DNA of 36,211 bases from Planctomycetota bacterium (GTDB taxonomy: Bacteria > Planctomycetota > J058), in the NCBI GenBank assembly GCA_003695705.1, contig RFHU01000079.1, forward strand, positions 1 to 36,211, given 5' to 3'. Position numbers and translations under genes: made by a program. Below are positions 16,273 through 24,645 of the stretch, piece after piece. Each line of letters starts with the position of its first letter. Position 1 is the stretch's first letter. The notes under the pieces are model-generated. The model ran no database searches. It saw only the letters and a list, made by a program, of their open reading frames with translations, and had not been told where the DNA came from.

Positions 16273-16471
16273 GACGACCCTCGGGTCGTGAACGCTTGGG
16301 ACGCGCCGAGGACTTCCGCCGGCAGGCTGCTAAGCCACGTCGTTCCAAGGACGTTGCCACCCTACCGAGGGAGGCTGCGCGCGTCAACGCGACCGCGCCG
16401 CGTGGTCCGAGTCCGTGCGGGCCGGCGCTGGAGCGGCGGGGGGCGGCGGAGCCGAGGGGCGTGGGCCGCGT

Positions 16472-16615
16472 TCAGGGGCGAGGGGAAGGCGGCGGGCGCC
16501 GGCCACGCCGCCGGCGGTACCAGGCGACGACGAGGCCCGCGAGGGGAGGACCGAAGGTGATGGCGCAGAAGACGCCAACGATGATGGCGACTTCGTGGGC
16601 GCTGAGGGTGAGCAC
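16472..16615 (-). CDS. Small single-pass membrane protein, 47 residues
   Basis: GTG 16615-16613 is preceded by AGGA at good spacing. It encodes a hydrophobic segment (residues 9-32, EVAIIVGVFCAITFGPP...) containing a Gly-Pro-Pro kink. A strongly basic cluster WYRRRRGRR follows, then a short proline-rich tail. The charge pattern predicts a cytoplasmic C-terminus. It is divergent from asd, with 42 bases between the two starts, and 200 bases upstream of the MBL genes, so it may lead the minus-strand transcript. No family is recognised. The reading frame ends at a TGA at 16474-16472. Confidence 0.5.
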   Translation of the reverse strand: MLTLSAHEVAIIVGVFCAITFGPPLAGLVVAWYRRRRGRRPPPSPRP

Positions 16616-16657
16616 GGAAGCATCCTATCGGCTAGGCTTCTCGGGACGGGAGGTTTG

Positions 16658-17659
16658 GTGGGTCGGAACGTCGCCATCGTGGGTGCGACCGGGGCGGTGG
16701 GCGTCGAACTCTTGCGGGTGCTCGAGGCGCGGGAGTTTCCGCTGGACGCCCTGCGGCTTCTGGCCTCTCCGCGTTCTGCGGGGCGGCGCTTGCGCTTCCG
16801 CGGCGAGGAGTTGCCCGTCGAGCTCCTCGGCCCCAGGTCCTTCGACGGCTGCTCGCTGGCCTTCTTCTCGGCCGGGGCCGGGGTGTCGAGGGCCTGGGCG
16901 CCGCGCGCGGTGGAGGCCGGGGCAGTGGTCGTCGACAACAGCTCCGCCTTTCGCTACGAGCCCGACGTGCCCCTCGTCGTCCCGGAAGTCAACGCCGAGG
17001 CAGTCCTCGGCCACCGGGGCATCGTCGCCAACCCCAACTGCACGACGATCCTGCTGCTGGTCGTCCTTGCGCCCCTGCACGCCCGTGCGGGGGTTCGCCG
17101 CTGCGTCGTCGCGACCTACCAGGCCGCCTCGGGCGCAGGGGCGCAGGCCGTGCGCGAGCTCGAGGACCAGTCCCGTGCGCTCCTTGCAGGGGAGGAGCCG
17201 CGTCCCGAGCGCTTCCCCCGTCCCCTTGCCTTCAACCTCTTCCCCCACGTGGACTCCTTCCTCCCCGAGGAGGGCTTCGCGACCCGCGAGGAGATGAAGG
17301 TGGTGTGGGAGGCACGCAAGATCCTCGGCGTCCCCGACCTCGCGCTCGTCTGCACCTGCGTGCGCGTCCCGGTGTTTCGCGCGCATTCCGAGGCCGTGTT
17401 CCTCCAGTTCGAGCGTCCGCTCTCGCTGGAAGAAGCCCGCTCCGCCCTGTCGCAGGCTCCGGGAGTGCGCGTCGTGGACGACCCGGAAGCCGCCGAGTAC
17501 CCGACTCCGCGGCTCGCGGAAGGGGGAGACGAAGTCCTGGTGGGGCGCCTGCGGGTCGACCCGAGTTGCGAGCGCGGCCTGTGCCTGTTCCTCGCCGGGG
17601 ACCAAGTGCGCAAAGGCGCGGCCTTGAACGCCGTCCAGATCGCGGAGTTGCTCGCCTGA
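16658..17659 (+). CDS. asd: Aspartate-semialdehyde dehydrogenase
   Basis: It reduces aspartyl-4-phosphate to aspartate semialdehyde, the branch point to lysine, diaminopimelate, threonine and methionine. The NADP-binding loop is VGATGAVG (8-15), the catalytic cysteine C128 lies in ANPNCTT, and the substrate-binding region includes EEMKVVWEARKIL and RVPVFRAHSE. The catalytic histidine of that last motif is kept, with Ala replacing the more usual Gly before it. Start GTG 16658 follows GGGAGG by 4 bases and lies just ahead of the first beta strand; the frame is open further upstream but codes only low-complexity sequence. The stop overlaps the start of the next gene as TGATG. Confidence 0.95.
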   Translation: MGRNVAIVGATGAVGVELLRVLEAREFPLDALRLLASPRSAGRRLRFRGEELPVELLGPRSFDGCSLAFFSAGAGVSRAWAPRAVEAGAVVVDNSSAFRYEPDVPLVVPEVNAEAVLGHRGIVANPNCTTILLLVVLAPLHARAGVRRCVVATYQAASGAGAQAVRELEDQSRALLAGEEPRPERFPRPLAFNLFPHVDSFLPEEGFATREEMKVVWEARKILGVPDLALVCTCVRVPVFRAHSEAVFLQFERPLSLEEARSALSQAPGVRVVDDPEAAEYPTPRLAEGGDEVLVGRLRVDPSCERGLCLFLAGDQVRKGAALNAVQIAELLA

Positions 17660-19245
17660 TGACCGAGGACGTGCGCGAGGAGCGCTGTGCCCGCTGCTAC
17701 CACCTCCTCTCGGCGAGGCGCTGTCCGAAATGCGGCTGGGAGGACCTGCCCCTGGGGCCAAACCCCTCGTCCACCGGAGAAGGCCCGTCCCCGGGCGGCG
17801 CCGCCGACCCGGATCCCTTCTCTTGGCCCGAGGGCGGAGATTCCCCGGCCCCTCCCGGAAGCCCCCCGGGGGAGGCCTCGTCTCCCGCCTCCTTGGCCCC
17901 TCCTCTGCTCCACCCCCGGCGAGCGACTTGGCTCCTGCTGGCCGCCGCCATCGGGATCTACTTCGTCTCGGGAGGGAGCTTCTCGCTCCCCCTGACCGAG
18001 GCTCGCGCCCTGTCCCTGGGAGCGCTCCACGGCGAGGTCTTCGGGAACTTCGCGAACGAAGGCTGGAGGCTGTTGGCGGCCAGCGGGGTCCACACCTCCT
18101 TCTGGGTGCTGCTCGTCGCCTGCTTCATGATCTGGTCCCAGGCCGGTCTCGCCGAGCGCCTGGGAGGTTCGGGTCTCGTCTTGGGCTTGTTCGTCGTCGG
18201 CGGTGCGGCGCTCAACGTGCTCCGTTGCGGGCTCGAGGCTCCTGCGTCCCTGCTCCTGCTCGCGGGCGCTTGGCCACCGGCCTTGGCCTGCGGCGGAGCG
18301 GCGGTGTCCCTCGCCGCTCGGGCCAAGCTCGGGGCCGGGCGCGCGCTCTTTTCGCTCGCCTTCGAGGTCGGCATCCTCGCTTGGATCGCCTTCCAGGGAC
18401 ACCTCCTCACTCCGGGCCTCGCGGGCGTGGCCGCTTGCTCCTTCGGGCTCGGCCTCTTCGTGGGCTCGACTTGGCCGCGGCCGCCGGGAGGACTGGGCGT
18501 CTTCGCGGCCTTCGCCTCCGCAGGGCTCGTGGCGCTGGCCCTCGCCGAGCGCGGCGCAGAGGATCCCACGCCGCTGCCTCCGCCGCGCGAGTGGCGCGAA
18601 CGGAATCCGGCCGAGTGGCAGGCTTGGCAAGAGAAACACCCCGAGGCCCGGCCGAGCGAGTCCGACCTCGAACCACAGAGCCTCGCGGAGCTCGGCCTGC
18701 GCCTCGAACTGCCGCCCGCCTGGAAACGCTCCCCCCTCCCCGAGCGCCGCGACTGCCCCCAGTGCGGGGCCTCGGTCGAGCGCTCTCCCCAAGAGGCCGC
18801 GGAGGGCCGCGCGGTGACCTGCCCCTCCTGCGGCGCCAAGGTCGCCTTCGGCAAGCGACCGCGGCAGGTCCTCTTCCAGGAGGCAAGCCTGTTGGGCCCA
18901 GGCCACCAGCTGTTGGTGTGGGCCGCTCCGCGCAGCCCCTTCGACGCCCCCGACACCCTGGCCACCCGCTTCGTCGCCGAGCTGACCCGCGCCGGCTCTT
19001 GGTTCGCGGGGGGCGAGCTGGTCGAGGAGCGAGACTTCCAGAGCGCGGGCTTTCCGCGCGGTTACCTTGCCGTCCTGCGCGGCCGCAGCGGAGGTCGGGA
19101 GCTGCTGATGCGCCTCTATTTGTTCGTCGACGAGCGAAGGACCATCCTCCTGCGAGGGCTGGGACCCACGCCGGCGGACCCCTTTGCCGCCGAGAAGGAG
19201 GCGGAACTCTACGACCGCATTGCGGCCAGCCTGCGTCCCCTCTGA
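17659..19245 (+). CDS. Rhomboid-like membrane protein with two zinc ribbons
   Basis: The protein opens with a four-cysteine zinc ribbon (C10, C13, C22, C25) and a Pro/Gly/Ser linker. About six membrane helices follow between residues 88 and 300. These have a rhomboid-like layout: GWRLLAASGVH (135-145), then a helix ending AGLAERLGG. The serine-motif region reads LEAPASLLLLAG rather than GxSG and the last helix has no histidine, so proteolysis is unlikely. A second zinc ribbon (C366, C369, C388, C391) and an alpha/beta domain of about 120 residues complete it. The last domain looks like a small DcrB/PsbP-type fold, but this is a guess. ATG 17659 overlaps the asd stop (TGATG). It is unrelated in detail to the pseudo-rhomboid at 3273-4829. 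Confidence 0.72.
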   Translation: MTEDVREERCARCYHLLSARRCPKCGWEDLPLGPNPSSTGEGPSPGGAADPDPFSWPEGGDSPAPPGSPPGEASSPASLAPPLLHPRRATWLLLAAAIGIYFVSGGSFSLPLTEARALSLGALHGEVFGNFANEGWRLLAASGVHTSFWVLLVACFMIWSQAGLAERLGGSGLVLGLFVVGGAALNVLRCGLEAPASLLLLAGAWPPALACGGAAVSLAARAKLGAGRALFSLAFEVGILAWIAFQGHLLTPGLAGVAACSFGLGLFVGSTWPRPPGGLGVFAAFASAGLVALALAERGAEDPTPLPPPREWRERNPAEWQAWQEKHPEARPSESDLEPQSLAELGLRLELPPAWKRSPLPERRDCPQCGASVERSPQEAAEGRAVTCPSCGAKVAFGKRPRQVLFQEASLLGPGHQLLVWAAPRSPFDAPDTLATRFVAELTRAGSWFAGGELVEERDFQSAGFPRGYLAVLRGRSGGRELLMRLYLFVDERRTILLRGLGPTPADPFAAEKEAELYDRIAASLRPL

Positions 19246-19248
19246 GCG

Positions 19249-19266
19249 CGCGCCTTGCTCGGCGCG
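19249..19266. terminator. Hairpin between convergent genes
   Basis: CGCGCC (19249-19254), a six-base loop and GGCGCG (19261-19266). It begins 4 bases after the stop of the zinc-ribbon rhomboid-like gene and faces the GH57-like gene. No T-tract is seen. Confidence 0.45.
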
Positions 19267-19324
19267 ACCGTCGCCAGCCTGAGGCGAACCAAGATGCGGA
19301 ACTCGTGGCGAGGGGCGGACGCGC

Positions 19325-22075
19325 TCAGCGTACTCCGGCTTCGATGGAGAAGGCGAAGCTCCCCCGCCCGCTGAGTTCGACTTGGTGCGTCAGCGCCACG
19401 GCGCGCGGCGAGGCCGGCGAGCCGTCGCTCGGCGCAGGATCGAGGCGCGCGTTCCCGCTCGTCACGGCGACCCACACCCGTCGTCGGCCGGCGCGCGCCT
19501 CGAGCGCGAAGCGTCCTGGGCGTGCCGCCTCGGACAGCAGCTCCTGCCCGCCGAAGACCAAGTGGCCGGCCGCCGGCGAAAGGCCGTTGCGCACGTAGAG
19601 GGTCCCTAGGTTCGGGTCGACGCGGTAGCGAACTTCGAGGCGCGCAGAGCCGGGGCGCAGGCGCACGGTCTTCTCGATGCGTCCGTCCGCGGAGCGGAGC
19701 CGCCAGCCGTCGGCAAGGCGCGCCGCCGCGTAAGGGGCGTTGACGTAGGCCGACGTCGCAGGCCCGCTGGCCCACAGGTCCTTGAGCCCCGACACGCGCT
19801 GCTGGGCGCCCGGGCGTTCGCCCTCGCGCTCGCTGTTGCGGTCGGAGCCGGGGTTTGCGGGGAAGGCGCCCAGCACCTGGTAGCCCTCGCCCGACGCCGG
19901 ATCGCGCACGAAGAGCGCCACCAACCGACCGCCGTCGTCTTCCAGTACGGCAAACAGCCGCTCGTTGCGGAGGAGGAACTCCTCCTCGCCGTCGTGGTCT
20001 AGGTCGCTCTTCGCGACGGTCCCGCCCGCGCCTCCATGCGCCGCCCACTCCGCGGCGGCGGCCACCACGGAAGCCTCCCGCACGTGCCCGTGGAGGCCCA
20101 GGGCCCAGTCGGCAACCCGGTCGTAGCTGGTGTCGGGGTGGAGGTAGTCGCCGCTGGGAGTGCGCGCGTGGTAGTCGTTTTGGTCCTCGTCGTGCCACGC
20201 CGTCTCGAAGACCATGCAGGAGTAGACGAGCTCGGCCAGGCGCCGCAGGTTGCCCGGGGGCGCGCGGCGCACGTCGGCCCACACGTCGTGCAGGAGGGTC
20301 CCCGGGGTCCACACCTCCCCGAAGGGTTTGTGGGCCCTCCGTCCGCGGGCGAGGAGCGGGAAGATGTCGCGGAAGGACTCTTCCTGGGGCGATCCGTAGT
20401 ACCAGTGGTCGTAACTCCGCTCGCAGGCATGCTGCAGCCAGTGGTAGGTCTCGAGGGGAAGTCCGTTCGGTCGGCCGCGCTCCACCGGGGTCCAGCCCCA
20501 GGTCGTGACCTCGTCGAGGCGAACGACTTGCACCCAGGGGTGGTTGGCGAGCCAGCGGATGTGGCGCTCGTAGTTGTCGGGGTTGTCGTTGCCAAGGCCG
20601 AAGGAAGTGAACGACCGCCCGGCGTAGGCCTCCCAGTCGTCGAACACGACGATGAGCTGCTGCTGGTCGGGGTCGAGGGCCTTGGCGACGAGCTGGCGGC
20701 GTGTGGCGAGCGCCGTCCCGCCATCGGTGTTGGCGAACTTCAGCTGGTCGGCGTCGTCGTTGATGACAAAGCAATTCACCCCGTGGATGCGGTTGATCTT
20801 GTGTCCGCGGCGCGAGCGCGCTTCGGCGGCCCCGAACCAGCGCTCGAGGTGGTTCGCCTGGTCGATGACGGTCCACTCGTAGCCGGCGGCGCGGATGTCG
20901 GCGAAGCTCGAGCCGCGCAGCACGCGCTCGGGGCTCCAGAAGACGCGCGCGCGGGGGAGCCCGAAATGCGCCCGCAAGGCCTCGTCCATGAGGCGAGCGC
21001 TGGCCTCGGTGACGCCCGAGCCTTCGAAGTAGGGAAGGATGTGCTCGGAGAAGACGCCGCCGAGGAACGATCCTTCGCCGTTGCGGGGGTCGCCGTCGAC
21101 GAAGCGGGCCAGGCGGCGAAGGAAGGTCGGTCCGTCTCGGCGGGGGTCGGGATGCCGCGCCCAGGCCAGCGCGGCGATGAGGCTTCCGCTGAGGTGGATG
21201 TTCGCCGGCACCCGAAAGGTCTCGTGGGTGTCGAGCGCGCGCGCGTAGCCCGTGGGGCGACCCTCGGGCGTCCGCAGGCGTTCGTTGCGGATGAGGGGTG
21301 CGATCCAGTCCGCCCCGCCGAGGGACTGGTTCCCGTGCAGGATGACCGCGTACTTGGCCGTGCCGGCGCGCGCGTCTGCGGGAATCTGCTCGTCGAGGCG
21401 TCCGTCGTCGAGGCGGGCTTCGCCCACGGCGTCGGCGAGGTGCTTCGATCCGTCCTTCCAGGCGCAGACCTGAAAGCGCAACGCTGCGTGCCCGTCCCAA
21501 CCGGCACGTCGCAGGAGGTCGAGGTCGATTCCGAATTCGCAGCCGTCGAGGTCGCTGCGAAAGGAGGCGCCGCGGAACAGGCTCGGACGGACGCGCGGGC
21601 TGGAGAGGACGCTCCAGTCCGCATCGTAGGCGACGAAGTCGCCTCCGTCGCGGAGCACCAGGGCGAACTCCCAGGGGTGCGCCGTGGTGGCCGCGAGGAA
21701 GTGCGGCAGGTAGGCCTGGCCGCCGGGGGCGAAGTCCACGAGCACGGCCAGGTCGAGGGCGCGGCCTTCGCTGCCGAAGCCTAGGTCGAGCAAGTCGACG
21801 CGCAGGAACAATTCGCGCGCCGTTCGGCGGCTGTAGAAGGCAATGAGGTCGCGGGCGAAGTCCTCGCCGTCGCCGAGCCTGCGCGCGTCGCCCGCCGGGT
21901 CGATGCGCCGGACGTCGTCGATGGCCCAGTCCATGAGGTCTTCGTGGTAGGCGACTCCGGAAGGGGCACCGAGGAGGGGACCGGGACCGATGGTGATGGG
22001 GCCGCCCTGGGCGAAGGCCGCGGGCACCGCGAGCAGGGCGAGGAGGAAGCAAGGTGCGGAGCGGAAAGGGCTCAT
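19325..22075 (-). CDS. Secreted GH57-like glycoside hydrolase
   Basis: ATG 22075 opens a signal peptide (residues 1-23, ending AAFAQG); an ATG ten codons upstream would only lengthen its n-region. Residues 40-235 form a beta-rich domain resembling those that precede GH57 catalytic cores. The catalytic region starts at KYAVILHGNQSL (241-252), where HGNQ replaces the HxHQP of region 1. It continues with FWSPERVL (379-386, the W-x-PE region) and VVFDDWEAY (476-484), where an Asp equivalent to the catalytic acid would lie. The C-terminal 300 residues form a beta-rich domain typical of sugar-binding GH57/GH38 tails. Action on an extracellular alpha-glucan is the family expectation; the altered motifs make the exact substrate uncertain. 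Length 916 residues. No obvious partner gene. Confidence 0.78.
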   Translation of the reverse strand: MSPFRSAPCFLLALLAVPAAFAQGGPITIGPGPLLGAPSGVAYHEDLMDWAIDDVRRIDPAGDARRLGDGEDFARDLIAFYSRRTARELFLRVDLLDLGFGSEGRALDLAVLVDFAPGGQAYLPHFLAATTAHPWEFALVLRDGGDFVAYDADWSVLSSPRVRPSLFRGASFRSDLDGCEFGIDLDLLRRAGWDGHAALRFQVCAWKDGSKHLADAVGEARLDDGRLDEQIPADARAGTAKYAVILHGNQSLGGADWIAPLIRNERLRTPEGRPTGYARALDTHETFRVPANIHLSGSLIAALAWARHPDPRRDGPTFLRRLARFVDGDPRNGEGSFLGGVFSEHILPYFEGSGVTEASARLMDEALRAHFGLPRARVFWSPERVLRGSSFADIRAAGYEWTVIDQANHLERWFGAAEARSRRGHKINRIHGVNCFVINDDADQLKFANTDGGTALATRRQLVAKALDPDQQQLIVVFDDWEAYAGRSFTSFGLGNDNPDNYERHIRWLANHPWVQVVRLDEVTTWGWTPVERGRPNGLPLETYHWLQHACERSYDHWYYGSPQEESFRDIFPLLARGRRAHKPFGEVWTPGTLLHDVWADVRRAPPGNLRRLAELVYSCMVFETAWHDEDQNDYHARTPSGDYLHPDTSYDRVADWALGLHGHVREASVVAAAAEWAAHGGAGGTVAKSDLDHDGEEEFLLRNERLFAVLEDDGGRLVALFVRDPASGEGYQVLGAFPANPGSDRNSEREGERPGAQQRVSGLKDLWASGPATSAYVNAPYAAARLADGWRLRSADGRIEKTVRLRPGSARLEVRYRVDPNLGTLYVRNGLSPAAGHLVFGGQELLSEAARPGRFALEARAGRRRVWVAVTSGNARLDPAPSDGSPASPRAVALTHQVELSGRGSFAFSIEAGVR

Positions 22076-22303
22076 GCACCGGAGAAGAGCCCCCGCCCGC
22101 GGCATCCGGACGGAGCGAGCGTCCTTGGAGAAAAGGACTTACGGGCAGTGCGCCGGGGCGGTCCCCGCTCCGCGGGCGGACGGGCGGAGGGTGCGGAGCC
22201 GCTGCCCTTCGGTGGGCGGGCGCGGGCGTTGGGCGAGCCCGGGCACTGCCGCCGCGCGCGACCCTCCCGAGAACGCGAACGGCTGCGGCGCGGGCCCTCG
22301 CCT

Positions 22304-23524
22304 TCAGCGGTAGAGGGGGAACTCCCGAGTCGAGGAACTCTCGCTGGGGAGGTAGAGGAGTTCTTCGAGGGAGCCGAAGCCGGCGCCAAGGGCGGCGATG
22401 GGTGCGTCGAGGGCGTGGGTCAAGGAGCCGCCGGCGGTGGGATCCTCCTCGGAACTGGAGGAGACGACCACGCTCTCGTCGATCTCGACGTTCCCGTTGC
22501 CGACTTGCGCGGCGGAGGCGGCCAGGGTGTCGTTGAAGTTGACGCTCGTGGTGTTGGCGTTGGTGAGGGGGGCGGTGACGGCGCCGGTGATGTCCGTGTC
22601 GAGGTCGCCGCCGACGACGCCGCCCGTGAGGGACAGGGCGAAGGAGATGGCGTCGGACGCGCCGGCGGACGGGGTGACCCCGAGGTCGGTGCCCACGGGC
22701 ACGGTGACGTCGCCGTTGCCGTTCAGTCCCGTGAGGGCACCGATGACCAGGTTGGCGATGCTCTGGGAGAGCTGGCTGGTGGCGGGGCCCCCCGAGCGCG
22801 TGAAGATGTAGCGGCTCCCCACGGTCTCGGTGCGCTCGATGCGCGCCGTGAGGGTCCCCGTGCCGGTGATGGAGTATTCGATGAGCACCTCGGTGACGCG
22901 GGTGTAGGTCCCGCTGCGGGTGCCGTCGGCCCGCGCGGAGCCCGAGAGGTCGGGGGGACCCGTGAAGTCGACCAAGGTCGCCGTGCCGCTGTCGTTGGTG
23001 AAGCTGACGGTCACCGATCCGCTCTGGGTGATGCTCGCGATGATGAAGGCTTGGCCGGTTCCGGCCGCCGCCAGGGCGGCGTAGCCGTTGGGGGCCGCCC
23101 GGAAGGAGATGCTCGGCGAGTTCCAGGACACGGTTGCGTCGATGAAGGCAAAGCTGGTTGCGTCCTCGGTGACCTGGAGGTTCATGGAGCCCGAGCCGTT
23201 GGTGGCGTTGGCGTTCACCGCGAGGGTCGCGGTCACGTTCGTGGCGGTTCCTTCGTGGTTGGCGCCGGTGAGGGGAACCGTGCCGCTCGTCCCCGCGGTG
23301 GGGGCGGCGAGGGGGTTCGCCACGGCTCCGTTGGTAACGGAGGCGTCGAGGTTGGCGCTCTGGGTGAGCATGCTGGTGCGCAACGCGCCCAGGGTGGCGT
23401 CGATGGCGGCGTTGCCCACGCCGCCGCCTCCGCCGCCGCTGCTGCCCCCGCAGCCTCCAGCGAGCAAGCCCAGGCTCAGGATCCCCACGGCGGCGCCGCC
23501 CAGCGCCTTCGCTCGCTCGTTCAT
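22304..23524 (-). CDS. Ser/Thr/Gly-rich predicted lipoprotein
   Basis: The start is ATG 23524, with GGGAGGG 6 bases upstream. The signal ends in the lipobox LLAGGC, followed by a Gly/Ser tether (GGSSGGGGGG), which argues for export and lipidation. The rest is 370 residues of small polar amino acids (Thr, Ser, Ala, Asn, Gly) in alternating patterns that predict beta structure, such as a beta-helix or repeated beta sandwich. No catalytic motif, cysteine or known domain is visible. Strong Asn/Thr bias is typical of outer-surface proteins. The gene stands alone between 228- and 248-base gaps. Confidence 0.78.
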   Translation of the reverse strand: MNERAKALGGAAVGILSLGLLAGGCGGSSGGGGGGVGNAAIDATLGALRTSMLTQSANLDASVTNGAVANPLAAPTAGTSGTVPLTGANHEGTATNVTATLAVNANATNGSGSMNLQVTEDATSFAFIDATVSWNSPSISFRAAPNGYAALAAAGTGQAFIIASITQSGSVTVSFTNDSGTATLVDFTGPPDLSGSARADGTRSGTYTRVTEVLIEYSITGTGTLTARIERTETVGSRYIFTRSGGPATSQLSQSIANLVIGALTGLNGNGDVTVPVGTDLGVTPSAGASDAISFALSLTGGVVGGDLDTDITGAVTAPLTNANTTSVNFNDTLAASAAQVGNGNVEIDESVVVSSSSEEDPTAGGSLTHALDAPIAALGAGFGSLEELLYLPSESSSTREFPLYR

Positions 23525-23772
23525 GAACGCCCTCCCGCGTGGGCCTGCGTCCCTGCAAGCTGCGTGCCGCCTGCGACCGGGCGGGCGGGATCCGGGGATC
23601 CCCCAGGGACGGTCCCCGGCTTCGACTTGTCTCCTCCCCCGCGGGGCCCGCAGCGCCGGCGCTCGCTCGGTTCGGGATCGCGCGACCGATTTCCGGCGTC
23701 GGTGCCAAAGCCCCGGCAACCGGGCCGTCCTGCCTGCGCCGGCTGACGACGCGCGAGAAGGAGGGCGCCGGT

Positions 23773-24645
23773 TCAGGGGGCTTGACCGCGCAAGACCGAG
23801 TTGCCTTCGTGAAGTTGCGTGCGGTCGATGCCCGGGTTTCCCTCGAAGTCGTCGAAGTCGATGCGCCCCGACTGGGCGAAGAAGGCGATGGGGTTGCGCC
23901 AGACGACCTTCTCGATCTCCTCCTCGTCCATGCCGGCCTTGCGCATCTGCAAGACGGTCTTGGGAACGAGGAGGGGGTCGCTGACGCCCCAGTCCGCCGC
24001 GGAGTTGATGAGCATGCGCTCGGTACCGAAGCGACGGAAGATCTCCACCATGCGCTCGGGCGTCATCTTCGTGTTGGGGTAGATGGAGAAGCCCGCCCAG
24101 CAGCCGGTTTCCTTGACCAAGGGAATGGTCTCCTCGTTGTTGTGGTCGACCAGCACCCGCTCTTCGGGAATGCCCGCCGCGCGCACGACTTCGAGGCTGC
24201 GCACCGTCCCCTTCTTCTTGTCGCGGTGCGGAGTGTGGATGAGGATGGGCAGCTCTGCGTCGATGGCGATCTGGATCTGCTCGGCGAAGACCCGCTCTTC
24301 GCGAGCGGTCATGTCGTCGAAACCGATCTCGCCGACGGCGACCACGCCCTCCTTGTGCACGTATTCGCGCACGAGTTCCACGACGTCTCGGTTCAGGCGC
24401 TCGTCGTTGGCTTCCTTGGGGTTGAGCGCCATGCTGCAGTAGTGGCGAATACCGAACTGGCGGGCGCGGAAGCGCTCCCAGCCGAGGAGGGTATCGAAGT
24501 AGTCCTTGAAGGAGCCCACGCTCGTTCGAGGCTGGCCGAGCCAGAAGGCCGGCTCGAGCACCCCTTCGATGCCCGCGAGCGCCATGCGCTCGTAGTCGTC
24601 GGTCGTGCGGCTGAACATGTGGATGTGGGGCTCGAAGATTCTCAT
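23773..24645 (-). CDS. eboB: TatD-like metal-dependent hydrolase, EboB-type
   Basis: A TIM-barrel amidohydrolase of the TatD group. Metal ligands are the N-terminal H7-x-H9 (FEPHIHM), the Glu of VGEIGFDD, the His of LIHTPHRD, the His of LVDHNNEE and a late Asp in SAADWGVSD. At 290 residues it is the normal size. Its ATG overlaps the stop of eboA as ATGA, and this adjacency is what identifies it as the Ebo-cluster hydrolase rather than a nuclease-type TatD. Ebo proteins are linked by published work to transport or maturation of secondary metabolites across the envelope; the enzymatic reaction is unknown. The symbol is tentative. Confidence 0.82.
   Translation of the reverse strand: MRIFEPHIHMFSRTTDDYERMALAGIEGVLEPAFWLGQPRTSVGSFKDYFDTLLGWERFRARQFGIRHYCSMALNPKEANDERLNRDVVELVREYVHKEGVVAVGEIGFDDMTAREERVFAEQIQIAIDAELPILIHTPHRDKKKGTVRSLEVVRAAGIPEERVLVDHNNEETIPLVKETGCWAGFSIYPNTKMTPERMVEIFRRFGTERMLINSAADWGVSDPLLVPKTVLQMRKAGMDEEEIEKVVWRNPIAFFAQSGRIDFDDFEGNPGIDRTQLHEGNSVLRGQAP

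Noticed and set aside
14429..16387. A 652-codon frame that would fuse the two MBL regions
   Set aside because: Only the part from 15298 down is MBL; upstream it is an out-of-frame reading of the first MBL gene.
23594..23616. Palindromes GGGGATCCCC and GGGAC-G-GTCCC upstream of the Ser/Thr-rich lipoprotein
   Set aside because: Short, GC-rich and not placed relative to any promoter; could be chance.
19209..23708. 1499-codon open frame on the minus strand
   Set aside because: Arg/Pro/Ser-rich out-of-frame shadow of the GH57-like and lipoprotein genes, typical of very GC-rich DNA.
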